Shown here: positions 10,237 to 18,563 of the stretch, piece by piece
How positions within the stretch are numbered: position 1 is the first letter of the stretch
How the letters are laid out: every line of letters begins with the position of its first letter
NCBI GenBank assembly: GCA_017554605.1
Contig: JAFZIA010000122.1
Span: 1-32,687 of the forward strand
Direction: 5' to 3'
Length of the DNA stretch: 32,687 nucleotides
DNA from: Bacteroidaceae bacterium
Lineage (GTDB): Bacteria > Bacteroidota > Bacteroidia > Bacteroidales > Bacteroidaceae
Notes under the pieces: generated by a model
The model's database searches: none
What the model saw: only the letters and a program-made list of their open reading frames with translations
What the model was told of the DNA's origin: nothing
Position numbers and translations under genes: made by a program

Positions 10237-10253
10237 CTTTATATTCGATTTGT

Positions 10254-10910
10254 ATGATGCTCGATTTTATACTAAGGATTTCTGTGGCTGGGCTTATGGG
10301 GGCACTCGTAGGCCTTGAGAGGGAGTATCGTGCCAAGGAGGCGGGTTATCGGACTCATTTCCTTGTATCAATGGGCAGTGCCCTTCTTATGATTGTGTCA
10401 CAGTATGGCTTCGATGCATTGCTTGGCGATAAGGGCATCGGGCTCGACCCGAGCCGCATAGCAGCGCAGGTTGTCACGGGCATAGGTTTTATAGGTGCGG
10501 GTACAATCATCATCAACCGGCAGATTGTGCGCGGACTGACAACCGCGGCGGGTGTTTGGGTGACGGCGGGCATCGGCCTTGCGATAGGCGCGGGAATGTA
10601 TATGCTTGGTATATGCTCCACGCTGTTGGTGCTTGTGGGGCTGGAGTTGCTGAGCCATTTGTTTAAGAGTATTGGCTTGCGCAGCAGTTGCATAGAACTG
10701 ACGGTGAACAGCCGTCCCAATCTTGACAAGATGCACCAGCTCTTTATGGATAAGGGGTTCAAGATAATATCGTACAAGGTCGAGGAGGTGGGCTACCACG
10801 GAGGTACGGTATTCAATGTCTCAATGGTAGTAAAGTCGCACGACAGCGGACTCTCCCCGCTCGAGCTGCTTGCCAATTTCGAAGGTGTCACGGTGCGTCT
10901 CTTCGAGTAG
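10254..10910 (+). CDS. MgtC/SapB family inner-membrane protein
   Basis: This family of small membrane proteins is linked to growth in low magnesium and, in some pathogens, to control of the F-type ATPase. The exact role in Bacteroidota is not established. The family signature is clear: GLEREYR (20-26), QVVTGIGFIGAGTII (72-86) and GLTTAAGVWVTAGIGLAIG (94-112). There are about four or five membrane helices in residues 1-138 and a soluble ACT-like C-terminal domain (about 143-218). I chose ATG 10254 (218 residues) over the upstream TTG at 10206 because a promoter covers the latter; ATG 10257 is equally possible. The transglutaminase-like lipoprotein gene begins 37 nt downstream on the same strand, so the two are likely one operon. 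Confidence 0.9.
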   Translation: MMLDFILRISVAGLMGALVGLEREYRAKEAGYRTHFLVSMGSALLMIVSQYGFDALLGDKGIGLDPSRIAAQVVTGIGFIGAGTIIINRQIVRGLTTAAGVWVTAGIGLAIGAGMYMLGICSTLLVLVGLELLSHLFKSIGLRSSCIELTVNSRPNLDKMHQLFMDKGFKIISYKVEEVGYHGGTVFNVSMVVKSHDSGLSPLELLANFEGVTVRLFE

Positions 10911-10947
10911 ACCGATATATTGGATAAATCAATAAAATTCTATACTT

Positions 10948-13593
10948 ATGAAAAAACTCACAAAAATGTTCGCGGCTCTATGCCTGCTGTTGTTGGCAGC
11001 ATGCAGCGGAATTACAGAAGAGGGCTTTAGCGGAAGCAGGGTCTTTGTAAAGGATTACAACGAGCGTGCTCCTATGCTCGACAGGAACGGTACTCTTGCC
11101 GTGTTCGACGGCGAGCTCTCTGTAGAGCAACGTCAGGCATTGCAGTTCCTCTATGCCTATATGCCCTTGCCCGATGTTGCCGACTACTCGGGACAGTTCC
11201 ACTTGATGAATGTCGATTATGCCCTCAGGGCGCGTGCCGAAATGCCGTGGGGCGCCATTGTCCCCGACAGGGAGTTCCTGCACTTTGTCCTTCCCGTGCG
11301 TGTGAACAACGAGAATCTGGACGAGAGCCGCCGCGTATTCTACGAGGAGCTCAAGGAGCGTGTGAAGAACCTCTCTATGTACGATGCGGTACTGGAGGTT
11401 AACCACTGGTGTCACGAGAAGGTCACTTACACACCCTCGGATATACGTACAAGTTCGCCCCTTGCAACAGTGCGCACCGCGTACGGACGTTGCGGCGAGG
11501 AGTCTACATTCACTGTTGCCGCGTTGCGTGCCGTTGGTATCCCCGCGCGTCAGGTATATACTCCCCGTTGGGCACATACCGACAACAACCACGCTTGGGT
11601 CGAGGCCTGGGTCGACGGAAAATGGTATTTCCTGGGTGCCTGCGAGCCCGAGCCTGTGCTCAATCTTGGCTGGTTCAACGCTCCCGCCTCACGCGGAATG
11701 TTGATGCACACGAATGCTTTCGGACGATACAACGGCCCCGAGGAGGTACTCAGCGTTACGCCTTGCTTCACCGAGATAAACGTCACATCGAACTATGCTC
11801 CCGTTGCAACAACCAACGTCAATGTTGTCGATGGGAACGGCGCTCCCGTAAAGGCTACAGTGGAGTTCAAAATCTACAATTATGCCGAGTTCTACACCGC
11901 AGCGACAAAGGAGTGCGACAGTAAGGGTCGCGCGTCAATAACCTCGGGATTGGGCGATATGATTGCCTGGGCATCGTACAACGGTAAATTCGGCTTTGCA
12001 AAATTCACAGCAGGAAAGGACACAGTGGTGACAGTGGTTGTCGACAAGGCTCCCGGTTACACTGCTACCCTGGAGATGGATATTGTTCCTCCCGTGGAGC
12101 GTAATACCCTTCCCGAGCTTACCCCCGAGCAGGTGCGGGTTAATTCAGAGCGCTTTGTGCGCGAGGATTCTATCCGCAATGCATACGTAGCTACATTCCC
12201 CACAGCGCAGTGGTCGACGGAACTTGCCGATGAGTTGGGAATGGGTGCCGAGTACACTGTGCCCTTGATAGAGAAGTCTCGTGGCAACCACGCAACAATA
12301 ACTGCTTTCTTGCGTGGGGTAGATAAGGGCGTGCTCAACGGCAAGGCGCTCTCGCTTCTGTGTGTAATATCCGATAAGGACCTTCGCGACGTGTCGTTGT
12401 CGGTGCTTAACGACCATCTTGTAAATACGCCCGAAAATGAAGATAACTCACCGCTGTATGCTCAATATGTGCTTAATCCCCGTGTGAGCAACGAGATGCT
12501 TACCCCCTATAAAATGTTCTTCAAGGCGGTAATAAGCGGCGAGGAGCGTGCCGCATACAAGGCCGACCCCCAAAAGTGGGTAGAGTGGTGTAGAGAGAAT
12601 ATCACTGTCGACGCAACGTGGAACCCCCTCTCGCTCTGTATGTCGCCCAAGGGTGTATGGGAGATGCGCATTGCCGACCCCCATTCGCGCGATATTTTCT
12701 TTGTGTCGGGTGCACGCAGTATGGGTATAATCTCGCGCATCGACGAGGTGACAGGAAAAACCCAATATATGGATGCCGACGGTAACTGGTGCGACGTTAA
12801 TTTCGAGGAGCAGGGCGATGCGGCCTCTGCGCCTCAGGGTAGTGTGAGGGCAGCCTTTACCGCTACAAAATTCATCGACAACCCCAAATACTACTCGCAC
12901 TATTCAATATCCAAGATTGTGGACGGACGCCTGCAACTGCTCGCCTATCCCGAGGAGCTGACAACGTGGCAGTCGACACTCAAAGACGGCGAAAAGCTCG
13001 ATTGCGGCAGCTATCTTATGATAACTGGTACACGTATGGCAAACGGTGGTGTGCTTGCGCATCTTACATTCTTTAATGTGGAGCAGGATAAGGAGTGTGC
13101 CTTTGACTATGTGCTACGTGAGAGCGACGACGAACTGTCTGTTATAGGCGACTTCAACAGCGAGAACCTCTTCTACGATCTTGCTACCAAGCAGCAGCGT
13201 TCGTTGCTCTCGGCAACTGGTCGCGGATACTATATTATCGCGCTCATCGACCCCAATAGCGAGCCCACCAATCACTTCTTGCGCGACGTAATGCCCTACA
13301 AGGAGCAGTTTGAGCAGTGGGGACAAAAGATGGTGTTCCTCTTCAAGGACGCTTCGGCTGCAAGCCGCTTTAAGGGCGACGATTTCCCCTCTCTCCCTTC
13401 AACCGTAGTGTGGGGTACTGATATTGACGAGAGGGTATACAACGAGATTGTTGCCAATATGAAACTGAAGAGCCCCAACAAGCCTATAATCCTTGTAGCC
13501 GACACATTCAACCGCGTGGTGTTTATGTCGCAGGGCTATTCGATTGGTCTCGGCGAACAGCTAATTAAGGTAATAAACAAACTGGCAAACTGA
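10948..13593 (+). CDS. Transglutaminase-like lipoprotein with C-terminal thioredoxin-like region
   Basis: The 881-residue product begins with a lipoprotein signal (residues 1-18, lipobox LAAC, lipidated C19), so it should be anchored in the outer membrane or exposed in the periplasm. A transglutaminase-core domain spans about 145-235. The catalytic Cys is C182 in YGRCGEES and the His is H215 in NNHAWVEAW. The position where an Asp usually follows a Trp by four residues reads WYFLGACE, so the third member is G230, or possibly E233 takes its place. An immunoglobulin-like or carboxypeptidase-regulatory-like segment follows (about 275-370). The C-terminal 125 residues (about 755-881) look like a thioredoxin-type fold without a CxxC pair. 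Bacterial relatives act as cysteine proteases or amide hydrolases on peptides or peptidoglycan; the substrate here is unknown. It follows mgtC by 37 nt. Confidence 0.82.
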   Translation: MKKLTKMFAALCLLLLAACSGITEEGFSGSRVFVKDYNERAPMLDRNGTLAVFDGELSVEQRQALQFLYAYMPLPDVADYSGQFHLMNVDYALRARAEMPWGAIVPDREFLHFVLPVRVNNENLDESRRVFYEELKERVKNLSMYDAVLEVNHWCHEKVTYTPSDIRTSSPLATVRTAYGRCGEESTFTVAALRAVGIPARQVYTPRWAHTDNNHAWVEAWVDGKWYFLGACEPEPVLNLGWFNAPASRGMLMHTNAFGRYNGPEEVLSVTPCFTEINVTSNYAPVATTNVNVVDGNGAPVKATVEFKIYNYAEFYTAATKECDSKGRASITSGLGDMIAWASYNGKFGFAKFTAGKDTVVTVVVDKAPGYTATLEMDIVPPVERNTLPELTPEQVRVNSERFVREDSIRNAYVATFPTAQWSTELADELGMGAEYTVPLIEKSRGNHATITAFLRGVDKGVLNGKALSLLCVISDKDLRDVSLSVLNDHLVNTPENEDNSPLYAQYVLNPRVSNEMLTPYKMFFKAVISGEERAAYKADPQKWVEWCRENITVDATWNPLSLCMSPKGVWEMRIADPHSRDIFFVSGARSMGIISRIDEVTGKTQYMDADGNWCDVNFEEQGDAASAPQGSVRAAFTATKFIDNPKYYSHYSISKIVDGRLQLLAYPEELTTWQSTLKDGEKLDCGSYLMITGTRMANGGVLAHLTFFNVEQDKECAFDYVLRESDDELSVIGDFNSENLFYDLATKQQRSLLSATGRGYYIIALIDPNSEPTNHFLRDVMPYKEQFEQWGQKMVFLFKDASAASRFKGDDFPSLPSTVVWGTDIDERVYNEIVANMKLKSPNKPIILVADTFNRVVFMSQGYSIGLGEQLIKVINKLAN

Positions 13594-13609
13594 ATTATCT
13601 TATACGGAG

Positions 13610-13655
13610 AACAATTTTCCCCGACAGTTCCGCGGAACTGTCGGGGAAAATTGTT
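13610..13655. terminator. Bidirectional terminator, 23-bp perfect palindrome
   Basis: The arms 13610-13632 and 13633-13655 are perfectly complementary around TTCCGCGGAA. Both outer ends carry AATTTT/AAAATT, so each transcript gets a GC-rich stem with a U-run in its 3' arm. It separates the convergent transglutaminase-like gene (ends 13593) and cutC (ends 13674). Confidence 0.85.
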
Positions 13656-13673
13656 GATGGGGTTTACTTGTGT

Positions 13674-14417
13674 TTACTCTGCCGTAATAGCTTCAACAAT
13701 AGCCTTTACCTCTTTTGCATCGGTCTCCTTGCGTGCGAACTCGTCGCTGTCGGGGTTGCCCATACTCACTCCGCTGTGGCGGAAGAGCATTCCGCTGCCC
13801 ACGCTCTTGCGCGCCGAGGCGTGTATCTCCGTGGCTCCCGTCTCTTGCAGTATTCGTGCCGCATTGCCCGAGTTTACTCCGCAGCCGGGCATTATTGTTA
13901 TACGTCCGTCGGCTGCTGCGGTCAGTTGGGCGAGTAGGGCTATTCCCTCTGCGGCTGTTGCCGCCTGTCCCGATGTGAGTATCCTGTCGCAGCCAAGCTC
14001 TATTATCTCTTCGAGTGCGCGCAGTGGGTCGCAGCACATATCAAATGCTCGGTGGAAGGTTACGTGCATACCCTGTGCTGCTTTCGCAAGGCGGCGGCAA
14101 AGGGTGGTGTCGATATTGCCGTCGGCGGTGAGTGCGCCTATCACTACTCCGTCGGCTCCGCACTCGCGTGCGGCAATGATGTCCTGCTCCATACAGAGTG
14201 TCTCCTCCTCGTTGTACAGGAAATCGCCTCCGCGGGGACGTATGAGCACGTGCATTGCAATGCCTTCGACCTTGCGTACACGCTGCATAAGACCTATGGA
14301 GGGAGTTATTCCTCCAATCTCAAGGGCACTGCACAGCTCCACGCGTGCAGCACCGCCGTCGCGTGCGGCAGCAGCGCTCTCCACGCTGCCTACGCACACT
14401 TCCAATATCCGTGCCAT
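13674..14417 (-). CDS. cutC: CutC family TIM-barrel protein
   Basis: CutC was named for copper tolerance in E. coli, though a direct metal-handling role has been questioned and the true reaction remains unsettled. The 247-residue length is normal. Family hallmarks are the N-terminal LEVCVGSVESA (5-15) followed by GGAARVELCSALEIGG (21-36), HVLIRPRGGDF (56-66), VIGALTADGNID (92-103), VTFHRAFDMC (118-127), DRILTSGQA and MPGCGVN. These are the usual beta-strand ends of the barrel. Start is ATG at 14415-14417, only 9 nt after the fucosidase stop codon on the same strand. The two are almost surely co-transcribed, which hints at a carbohydrate-linked rather than a copper-linked context here; that is inference. 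Confidence 0.95.
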   Translation of the reverse strand: MARILEVCVGSVESAAAARDGGAARVELCSALEIGGITPSIGLMQRVRKVEGIAMHVLIRPRGGDFLYNEEETLCMEQDIIAARECGADGVVIGALTADGNIDTTLCRRLAKAAQGMHVTFHRAFDMCCDPLRALEEIIELGCDRILTSGQAATAAEGIALLAQLTAAADGRITIMPGCGVNSGNAARILQETGATEIHASARKSVGSGMLFRHSGVSMGNPDSDEFARKETDAKEVKAIVEAITAE

Positions 14418-14426
14418 AATGGGGTG

Positions 14427-15743
14427 TTATTTTGTGATAAGTTCTACAATATAGTCGGTTCCCTGGGGAATCTCGTTGAGCATCAGCAGTATGCCGTCTT
14501 TTGTCTTTTTGGTCTTGACGGGCTTCTTGTCGGCGTATGTGAAGGCTTTCTTTACTTTGCAGCCCAAGGGGAGCAAAAGCTCCTTTTGGCTGTGGTCGAA
14601 TATGTGTATGAAGAGGCGGTCGCCCTTACGTGTCGTTACGCCCCACTCCTGCGCGGGAATGTCGCCCGCTGTCGTGCCGTAGACTGTCTCGCCGTTAGCC
14701 TTGAGCCACTCGCCCATTGCCTTCATACGCTCGATGGCTGCTGCAGGAAGCTCTCCGTTGGCCTGAGGGCCTACGTTGAGCAACAGGTTGGCGCCCTTGC
14801 CTGCAATGCTCACAAGGTATCTGATGAGTGTCTCGGGGGTCTTGTAGTTCTGGTCCACGAGCTTGTAGCCCCACATCCCGTTCATTGTCTGGCAGGTCTC
14901 AAGGGGCAGGCGGCTCACGCTCTGTCCGCTGAGTCCGGCGCTGTTCTCTCCGGGAAGGTCGCGCTCGAATATCTGTATGTCCTCGCCGGGGTTGGGGGTG
15001 TCGTGGTGGTTGTTGCCGATGAGACAGCCGGGTTGCAGGCGATGTATGAGTGCATACTGCTCGTCGAGCTGCCAGTCGAATGGGATTGTGTCCTCGTCGC
15101 GGTCCCATTTGCCGTCGAACCAGATAGCGCGTATATCGCCGTAGTTGGTAAGGAGCTCGGTAAGCTGGTTGTTCATAAACTGGTAGTATGCGGGCCAGTT
15201 CTCGTTTGTCCTCACTCGTCCTATGACCTTTGTTCCGGTGCGTCCTAAGGGGTACTCGTCGCGTGCCCAGTCGATGTGCGAGTAGTAGAGGTGCAGGGCA
15301 ATGCCTTGGCGGTGGCACTCGTCGGCAAGCTCCTTGAGCACGTCGCGTCCGAAGGGGGTAGCGTCCACAATGTTATAGTCGCTCTCCTGTGTGTCCCACA
15401 TCGAGAAGCTGTCGTGGTGACGGCTGGTGAAGCAGATGTATTTTGCTCCCGACTCCTTTATGGCCGATACCCACGCCTTTGCATCGAAGCGGTGGGGGTA
15501 GAAGGCATCGGCTGCCTTTGCATATTCGTTCTTGTCGATGGGGTAGTTCTGCAGATACCATTCGCCCTGTGCATACATACTGTATATACCCCAGTGAATG
15601 AATATGCCGAAGCGGTCCTCCTGGAACTGTTGGCGTGAGCGGATATTCTCGGGCGAGGGTGTGTATTCCTGTGTCTGGGCTGTTGCGGGTGCTGCCATAA
15701 GCAGTGCCACCGCTGCCGAATAGATGAGTCTCTTTATTTTCAT
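14427..15743 (-). CDS. Exported GH29 alpha-L-fucosidase
   Basis: GH29 enzymes release alpha-linked L-fucose from glycans such as mucin or milk oligosaccharides by a retaining mechanism. The 438-residue protein has a signal peptide (1-22, ...MAAPATAQ). Its barrel shows the family landmarks RFGIFIHWGIYSM (44-56), KYICFTSRHHDSFSMWD (101-117), and the nucleophile Asp in IWFDG (D210). The acid/base Glu is probably one of those in GEDIQIFERDLPGE (253-266) but cannot be fixed by eye. I take the ATG at 15741-15743: it begins the signal peptide, and the promoter and predicted transcript start leave no room for the in-frame ATG at 15785. There is no obvious T9SS C-terminal domain or carbohydrate-binding module. 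cutC follows after 9 nt. No SusC/SusD pair is nearby. Confidence 0.92.
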   Translation of the reverse strand: MKIKRLIYSAAVALLMAAPATAQTQEYTPSPENIRSRQQFQEDRFGIFIHWGIYSMYAQGEWYLQNYPIDKNEYAKAADAFYPHRFDAKAWVSAIKESGAKYICFTSRHHDSFSMWDTQESDYNIVDATPFGRDVLKELADECHRQGIALHLYYSHIDWARDEYPLGRTGTKVIGRVRTNENWPAYYQFMNNQLTELLTNYGDIRAIWFDGKWDRDEDTIPFDWQLDEQYALIHRLQPGCLIGNNHHDTPNPGEDIQIFERDLPGENSAGLSGQSVSRLPLETCQTMNGMWGYKLVDQNYKTPETLIRYLVSIAGKGANLLLNVGPQANGELPAAAIERMKAMGEWLKANGETVYGTTAGDIPAQEWGVTTRKGDRLFIHIFDHSQKELLLPLGCKVKKAFTYADKKPVKTKKTKDGILLMLNEIPQGTDYIVELITK

Positions 15744-15782
15744 AACTTTACTGTTTTTTGTTTGTTTGTTGTTAATATATTG

Positions 15783-15814
15783 CAAATGTAAATGTTGAAA
15801 CTCTATTTTACAAA
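15783..15814 (-). promoter_or_regulatory. Bacteroidota-type promoter for the fucosidase-cutC operon
   Basis: On the minus strand TTTG (15814-15811) is followed by 20 nt and TACATTTG (15790-15783). This is an exact match to the TTTG-N19-21-TAnnTTTG consensus. The leader would be about 32 nt long, and the site rules out the longer reading frame starting at 15785. Confidence 0.75.
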
Positions 15815-15907
15815 TTTTAAGCGCCTTTTCAGGAAGTTCTTAGTATCTTCGCGCAATTGGATATTGGTAAGAAACTGTTTAAATTTCTAAAAAATACTTG
15901 CACAAAT

Positions 15908-16198
15908 ATGGAACTGAACTTTTCGGGAGTGGAGATAGGTGTCGCTACGTTTCTTATAATAGGGCTTTTTCACCCGCTGGTAATAAAGGCCGAGTACTAC
16001 ATTGGTGTCAAGAGCTGGTGGCTTTTCCTGCTTTTGGGCATTGTGGCGGGCGTTGCGTCGTTACTGGTCCATAACCTTATACTCTCCATTCTTTTGGGGG
16101 TTGTGGCTTTCTCCTCTTTCTGGAGCATAGGCGAGGTCTTTGAGCAGCGCAAGAGGGTGCAGAAGGGGTGGTTCCCCAAGAATCCAAAGAGGAAATGA
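15908..16198 (+). CDS. DUF4491 family small membrane protein
   Basis: The 96-residue protein has three hydrophobic segments (about 8-25, 34-54 and 57-74) and a basic C-terminal tail ending KGWFPKNPKRK. The motifs FLIIGLFHPLVIKAEYY and FWSIGEVFEQ are, to my knowledge, typical of DUF4491, a Bacteroidota family of unknown function. I chose ATG 15908 because residues from there on match the family start; the in-frame TTG at 15857 adds 17 non-conserved residues. A TATCTTCG promoter-like box lies at 15844-15851 without a convincing upstream element. The stop codon lies inside the terminator stem that follows. Confidence 0.85.
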   Translation: MELNFSGVEIGVATFLIIGLFHPLVIKAEYYIGVKSWWLFLLLGIVAGVASLLVHNLILSILLGVVAFSSFWSIGEVFEQRKRVQKGWFPKNPKRK

Positions 16199-16232
16199 AT
16201 ATGGCGTGCCGTAAAAAGGCACGCCATATTCA
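16196..16232. terminator. Bidirectional terminator overlapping a stop codon
   Basis: Arms 16196-16210 and 16218-16232 are perfectly complementary (15 bp) around a GTAAAAA loop. The TGA stop of the DUF4491 gene (16196-16198) is the first codon of the stem. On the other strand it serves the OPT transporter gene, which ends at 16264. Confidence 0.8.
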
Positions 16233-16263
16233 GAAACTGTTCAAGTGGTCTCAAATTTAGAAG

Positions 16264-18249
16264 TTACTTCACCTTCATACTTGCCTTTACAAGATATACT
16301 ATAAGCAAGCAGTAAACGGCAAGCGAAAGAACCTCGCTCCAGGGATTCTCGAGCCACGCCTCGTTCACAAGTTCAATACCGCCGAAGCGCATTGCCGCAC
16401 TCACGACACCCATCAGCGCACCGCCGGCAATGAATCCCGACGCAAGCAATGTACCTTTCTCGCCACGCTCGGCATTCAGTTTGGCATCGCTGCTGCGCGA
16501 TGTAACGTACCAGTTGATGGCACCACCCACGAGCAACGGCAGGTTCAGTTCAAGAGGAATGAACATACCGAGTGCAAAGGCAAGTGCAGGCACCTTGAAA
16601 TATGTGAGTACAAGTGCAAGTGCTGCGCCAATGCCATAGAGCAGCCAGGGAGCGCCCACTCCGTTCATAAGAGGGTCTATTACCGCTGCCATTGCATTTG
16701 CTTGGGGAGCAGCCAGCGCGCCGCTTGTGAAACCGTATGTCTTGTTGAGAATCATAATTACACCACCAACGGTAGCTGCCGATACAAGTGTACCCAGGAA
16801 CTTCCAGGTCTGCTGTTTGGCAGGAGTGCTTCCGAGCCAATAACCAATCTTAAGGTCGGTGATGAATCCGCCCGCCATAGAAAGCGCTGTACAAACGACG
16901 CCACCCATCACAAGAGCGGCAACCATTCCTGTTGCACCCTTTAGTCCAACGGCAACCATTATTACCGATGCAAGGATAAGTGTCATAAGTGTCATTCCCG
17001 ATACTGGGTTTGTACCCACAATGGCAATGGCATTTGCCGCAACGGTTGTAAAGAGGAACGATATTACAGCAACCAAAAGAATTGCCACAGCTGTGTGCAG
17101 GATATTACCCTGCATCACATCGAAGTAGAAGAAGAGTGTAACCAAAAGCAGTGTGAATATTGAGCCGAATAGGATAATCTTCATCGACAGGTCTTTTTGT
17201 GTGCGCTCCACCTTTACTTCTTCTTTCTTGCCGCCAATCTCACGTGCGGCAAGGCCAACTGCGCTCTTTATTATGCCCCACGATTTGAAAATACCGATGA
17301 TTCCCGCCATAGCGATACCTCCGATACCTATACTCTTGGCATACTCCTTGAAGATAGTCTCGGGCGACATACTGCCGACAGCCTCGGTTATTGAGGGGTT
17401 CCACGCATTTAGCACTGAATCGCCGAAGAAGAGGCTCATTCCAGGAATAATGAGCAACCACACAGCCAATGAACCTGCGCAGATGATTGCAGCGTATTTG
17501 AGTCCTACGATATATCCCAATCCAAGAACAGCTGCACCAGTGTTTATCTTTAGAACTACTTTTGCCTTGTCGGCAATGGCAACACCCCAACCGCATACGC
17601 GGGTAGTGAAGTTCTCGTTCCACCAGCCGAATGTAGCGACAATAAAGTCATATAATCCACCAATGATACCCGCAAAGAGCAGGGGCTTGGCCTGTGAACC
17701 GCCCTTCTCGCCCGAAATGAGCACCTGTGTACTTGCGGTAGCCTCGGGGAAGGGGTATTCGCCGTGCTTGTCGCTCACAAAATACTTGCGGAAGGGGATA
17801 AGGAACAATATTCCGAGCACTCCACCGAGCAGCGAACTGATGAACATCTGCATAAAGGTTACAGTCATCTCGGGATATTTGCTCTGCAAAATATACAGCG
17901 CGGGGAGTGTGAAGATTGCACCCGCAACAATTACACCCGAGCAAGCACCGATAGACTGGATAATCACATTTTCGCCAAGCGCGCCCTTGCGCTTTGTGGC
18001 GCTCGAAACGCCCACGGCAATGATGGCAATGGGGATTGCCGCTTCGAATACCTGGCCGACCTTAAGTCCCAAGTAGGCCGCAGCAGCCGAAAAAAGCACT
18101 GCCATTGCAATGCCCCACGACACCGACCATAGGTTAACCTCGGGATAATCCTTTCCGGGCGACATAAGCGGAGTGTATTCCTCGCCCTCTTTCAATGGAC
18201 GGAACGCATTTTCGGGCAGTCCCGCCGGTTTTTCATTTTCCTGTTTCAT
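16264..18249 (-). CDS. OPT family oligopeptide transporter
   Basis: OPT proteins are proton-coupled importers of oligopeptides or metal-chelate peptides in the inner membrane. The 661-residue length and about 15-16 hydrophobic segments fit the family. Recognisable parts are the N-terminal soluble lead (1-38) with FRPLKEGEEYTP, the first helix pair with LGLKVGQVFEAAIPIAI (60-76), the KRKGALGENVIIQSIG segment (86-101), and GEYPFPEATASTQV (163-176). It appears monocistronic: a terminator follows and 314 nt of non-coding DNA precede it. A TATTTTTG box on the minus strand (18300-18293), about 45 nt ahead of the ATG, may be the promoter core, but no good upstream TTTG was seen. The substrate, peptide versus metal chelate, is not decided by the sequence. 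Confidence 0.93.
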   Translation of the reverse strand: MKQENEKPAGLPENAFRPLKEGEEYTPLMSPGKDYPEVNLWSVSWGIAMAVLFSAAAAYLGLKVGQVFEAAIPIAIIAVGVSSATKRKGALGENVIIQSIGACSGVIVAGAIFTLPALYILQSKYPEMTVTFMQMFISSLLGGVLGILFLIPFRKYFVSDKHGEYPFPEATASTQVLISGEKGGSQAKPLLFAGIIGGLYDFIVATFGWWNENFTTRVCGWGVAIADKAKVVLKINTGAAVLGLGYIVGLKYAAIICAGSLAVWLLIIPGMSLFFGDSVLNAWNPSITEAVGSMSPETIFKEYAKSIGIGGIAMAGIIGIFKSWGIIKSAVGLAAREIGGKKEEVKVERTQKDLSMKIILFGSIFTLLLVTLFFYFDVMQGNILHTAVAILLVAVISFLFTTVAANAIAIVGTNPVSGMTLMTLILASVIMVAVGLKGATGMVAALVMGGVVCTALSMAGGFITDLKIGYWLGSTPAKQQTWKFLGTLVSAATVGGVIMILNKTYGFTSGALAAPQANAMAAVIDPLMNGVGAPWLLYGIGAALALVLTYFKVPALAFALGMFIPLELNLPLLVGGAINWYVTSRSSDAKLNAERGEKGTLLASGFIAGGALMGVVSAAMRFGGIELVNEAWLENPWSEVLSLAVYCLLIVYLVKASMKVK

Positions 18250-18563
18250 CTTATTTAATTGTTTAGTAGTTGCCGTTTGTTTTTGGAAAGTGCAAAAATA
18301 ATAAAAATCATTGGATTATCTTTTATGTACAAAGGGATATTCTCTTTTTGGCCATACACAGATAAAGCGGGTGCAGCGGCAAATACCGCTGCACCATCGA
18401 CACACATAAAATTTATGTATGGAAAAACACCTTATTTTATTCTTCTCTTCATATAGTAGACGCAGAAGAAATATGTATGTTACAAACGATAACTTTAATT
18501 AACATAATAAGAGGATAAGCCTAGTTGGATTATCCTCTTATTGCAATATTAAAAATTATGTTC
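18250..18563. other. Intergenic region, 314 nt, no gene seen
   Basis: This AT-rich stretch lies between the OPT start and the end of the nucleoside-gate gene. It holds the OPT promoter-like box (18293-18300) and the terminator of the gate gene (18508-18540). Short open frames inside it lack a convincing start context and similarity to anything I recognise. Confidence 0.6.
18508..18540 (-). terminator. Terminator of the porin-gate operon
   Basis: TAAGAGGATAA (18508-18518) and TTATCCTCTTA (18530-18540) form a perfect 11-bp stem with an 11-nt loop. It lies 24 nt past the stop of the gate gene and is followed on the minus strand by an AT-rich stretch. Confidence 0.65.

Noticed and set aside
10206-10253. 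TTG at 10206 as the mgtC start
   Set aside because: The TTG is better explained as the upstream element of the promoter, and the family's conserved N-terminus begins at the ATG at 10254/10257.
14052-15248. A 398-codon open frame on the plus strand opposite the fucosidase and cutC genes
   Set aside because: It is the mirror of two well-supported genes and spans their junction. Its peptide is Cys/Val/Leu-rich and without family motifs, as expected of antisense frames in this codon usage.
15744-15785. ATG at 15785 as the fucosidase start
   Set aside because: It lies within the -7 box of the consensus promoter, and the added 14 residues would disrupt the signal peptide.
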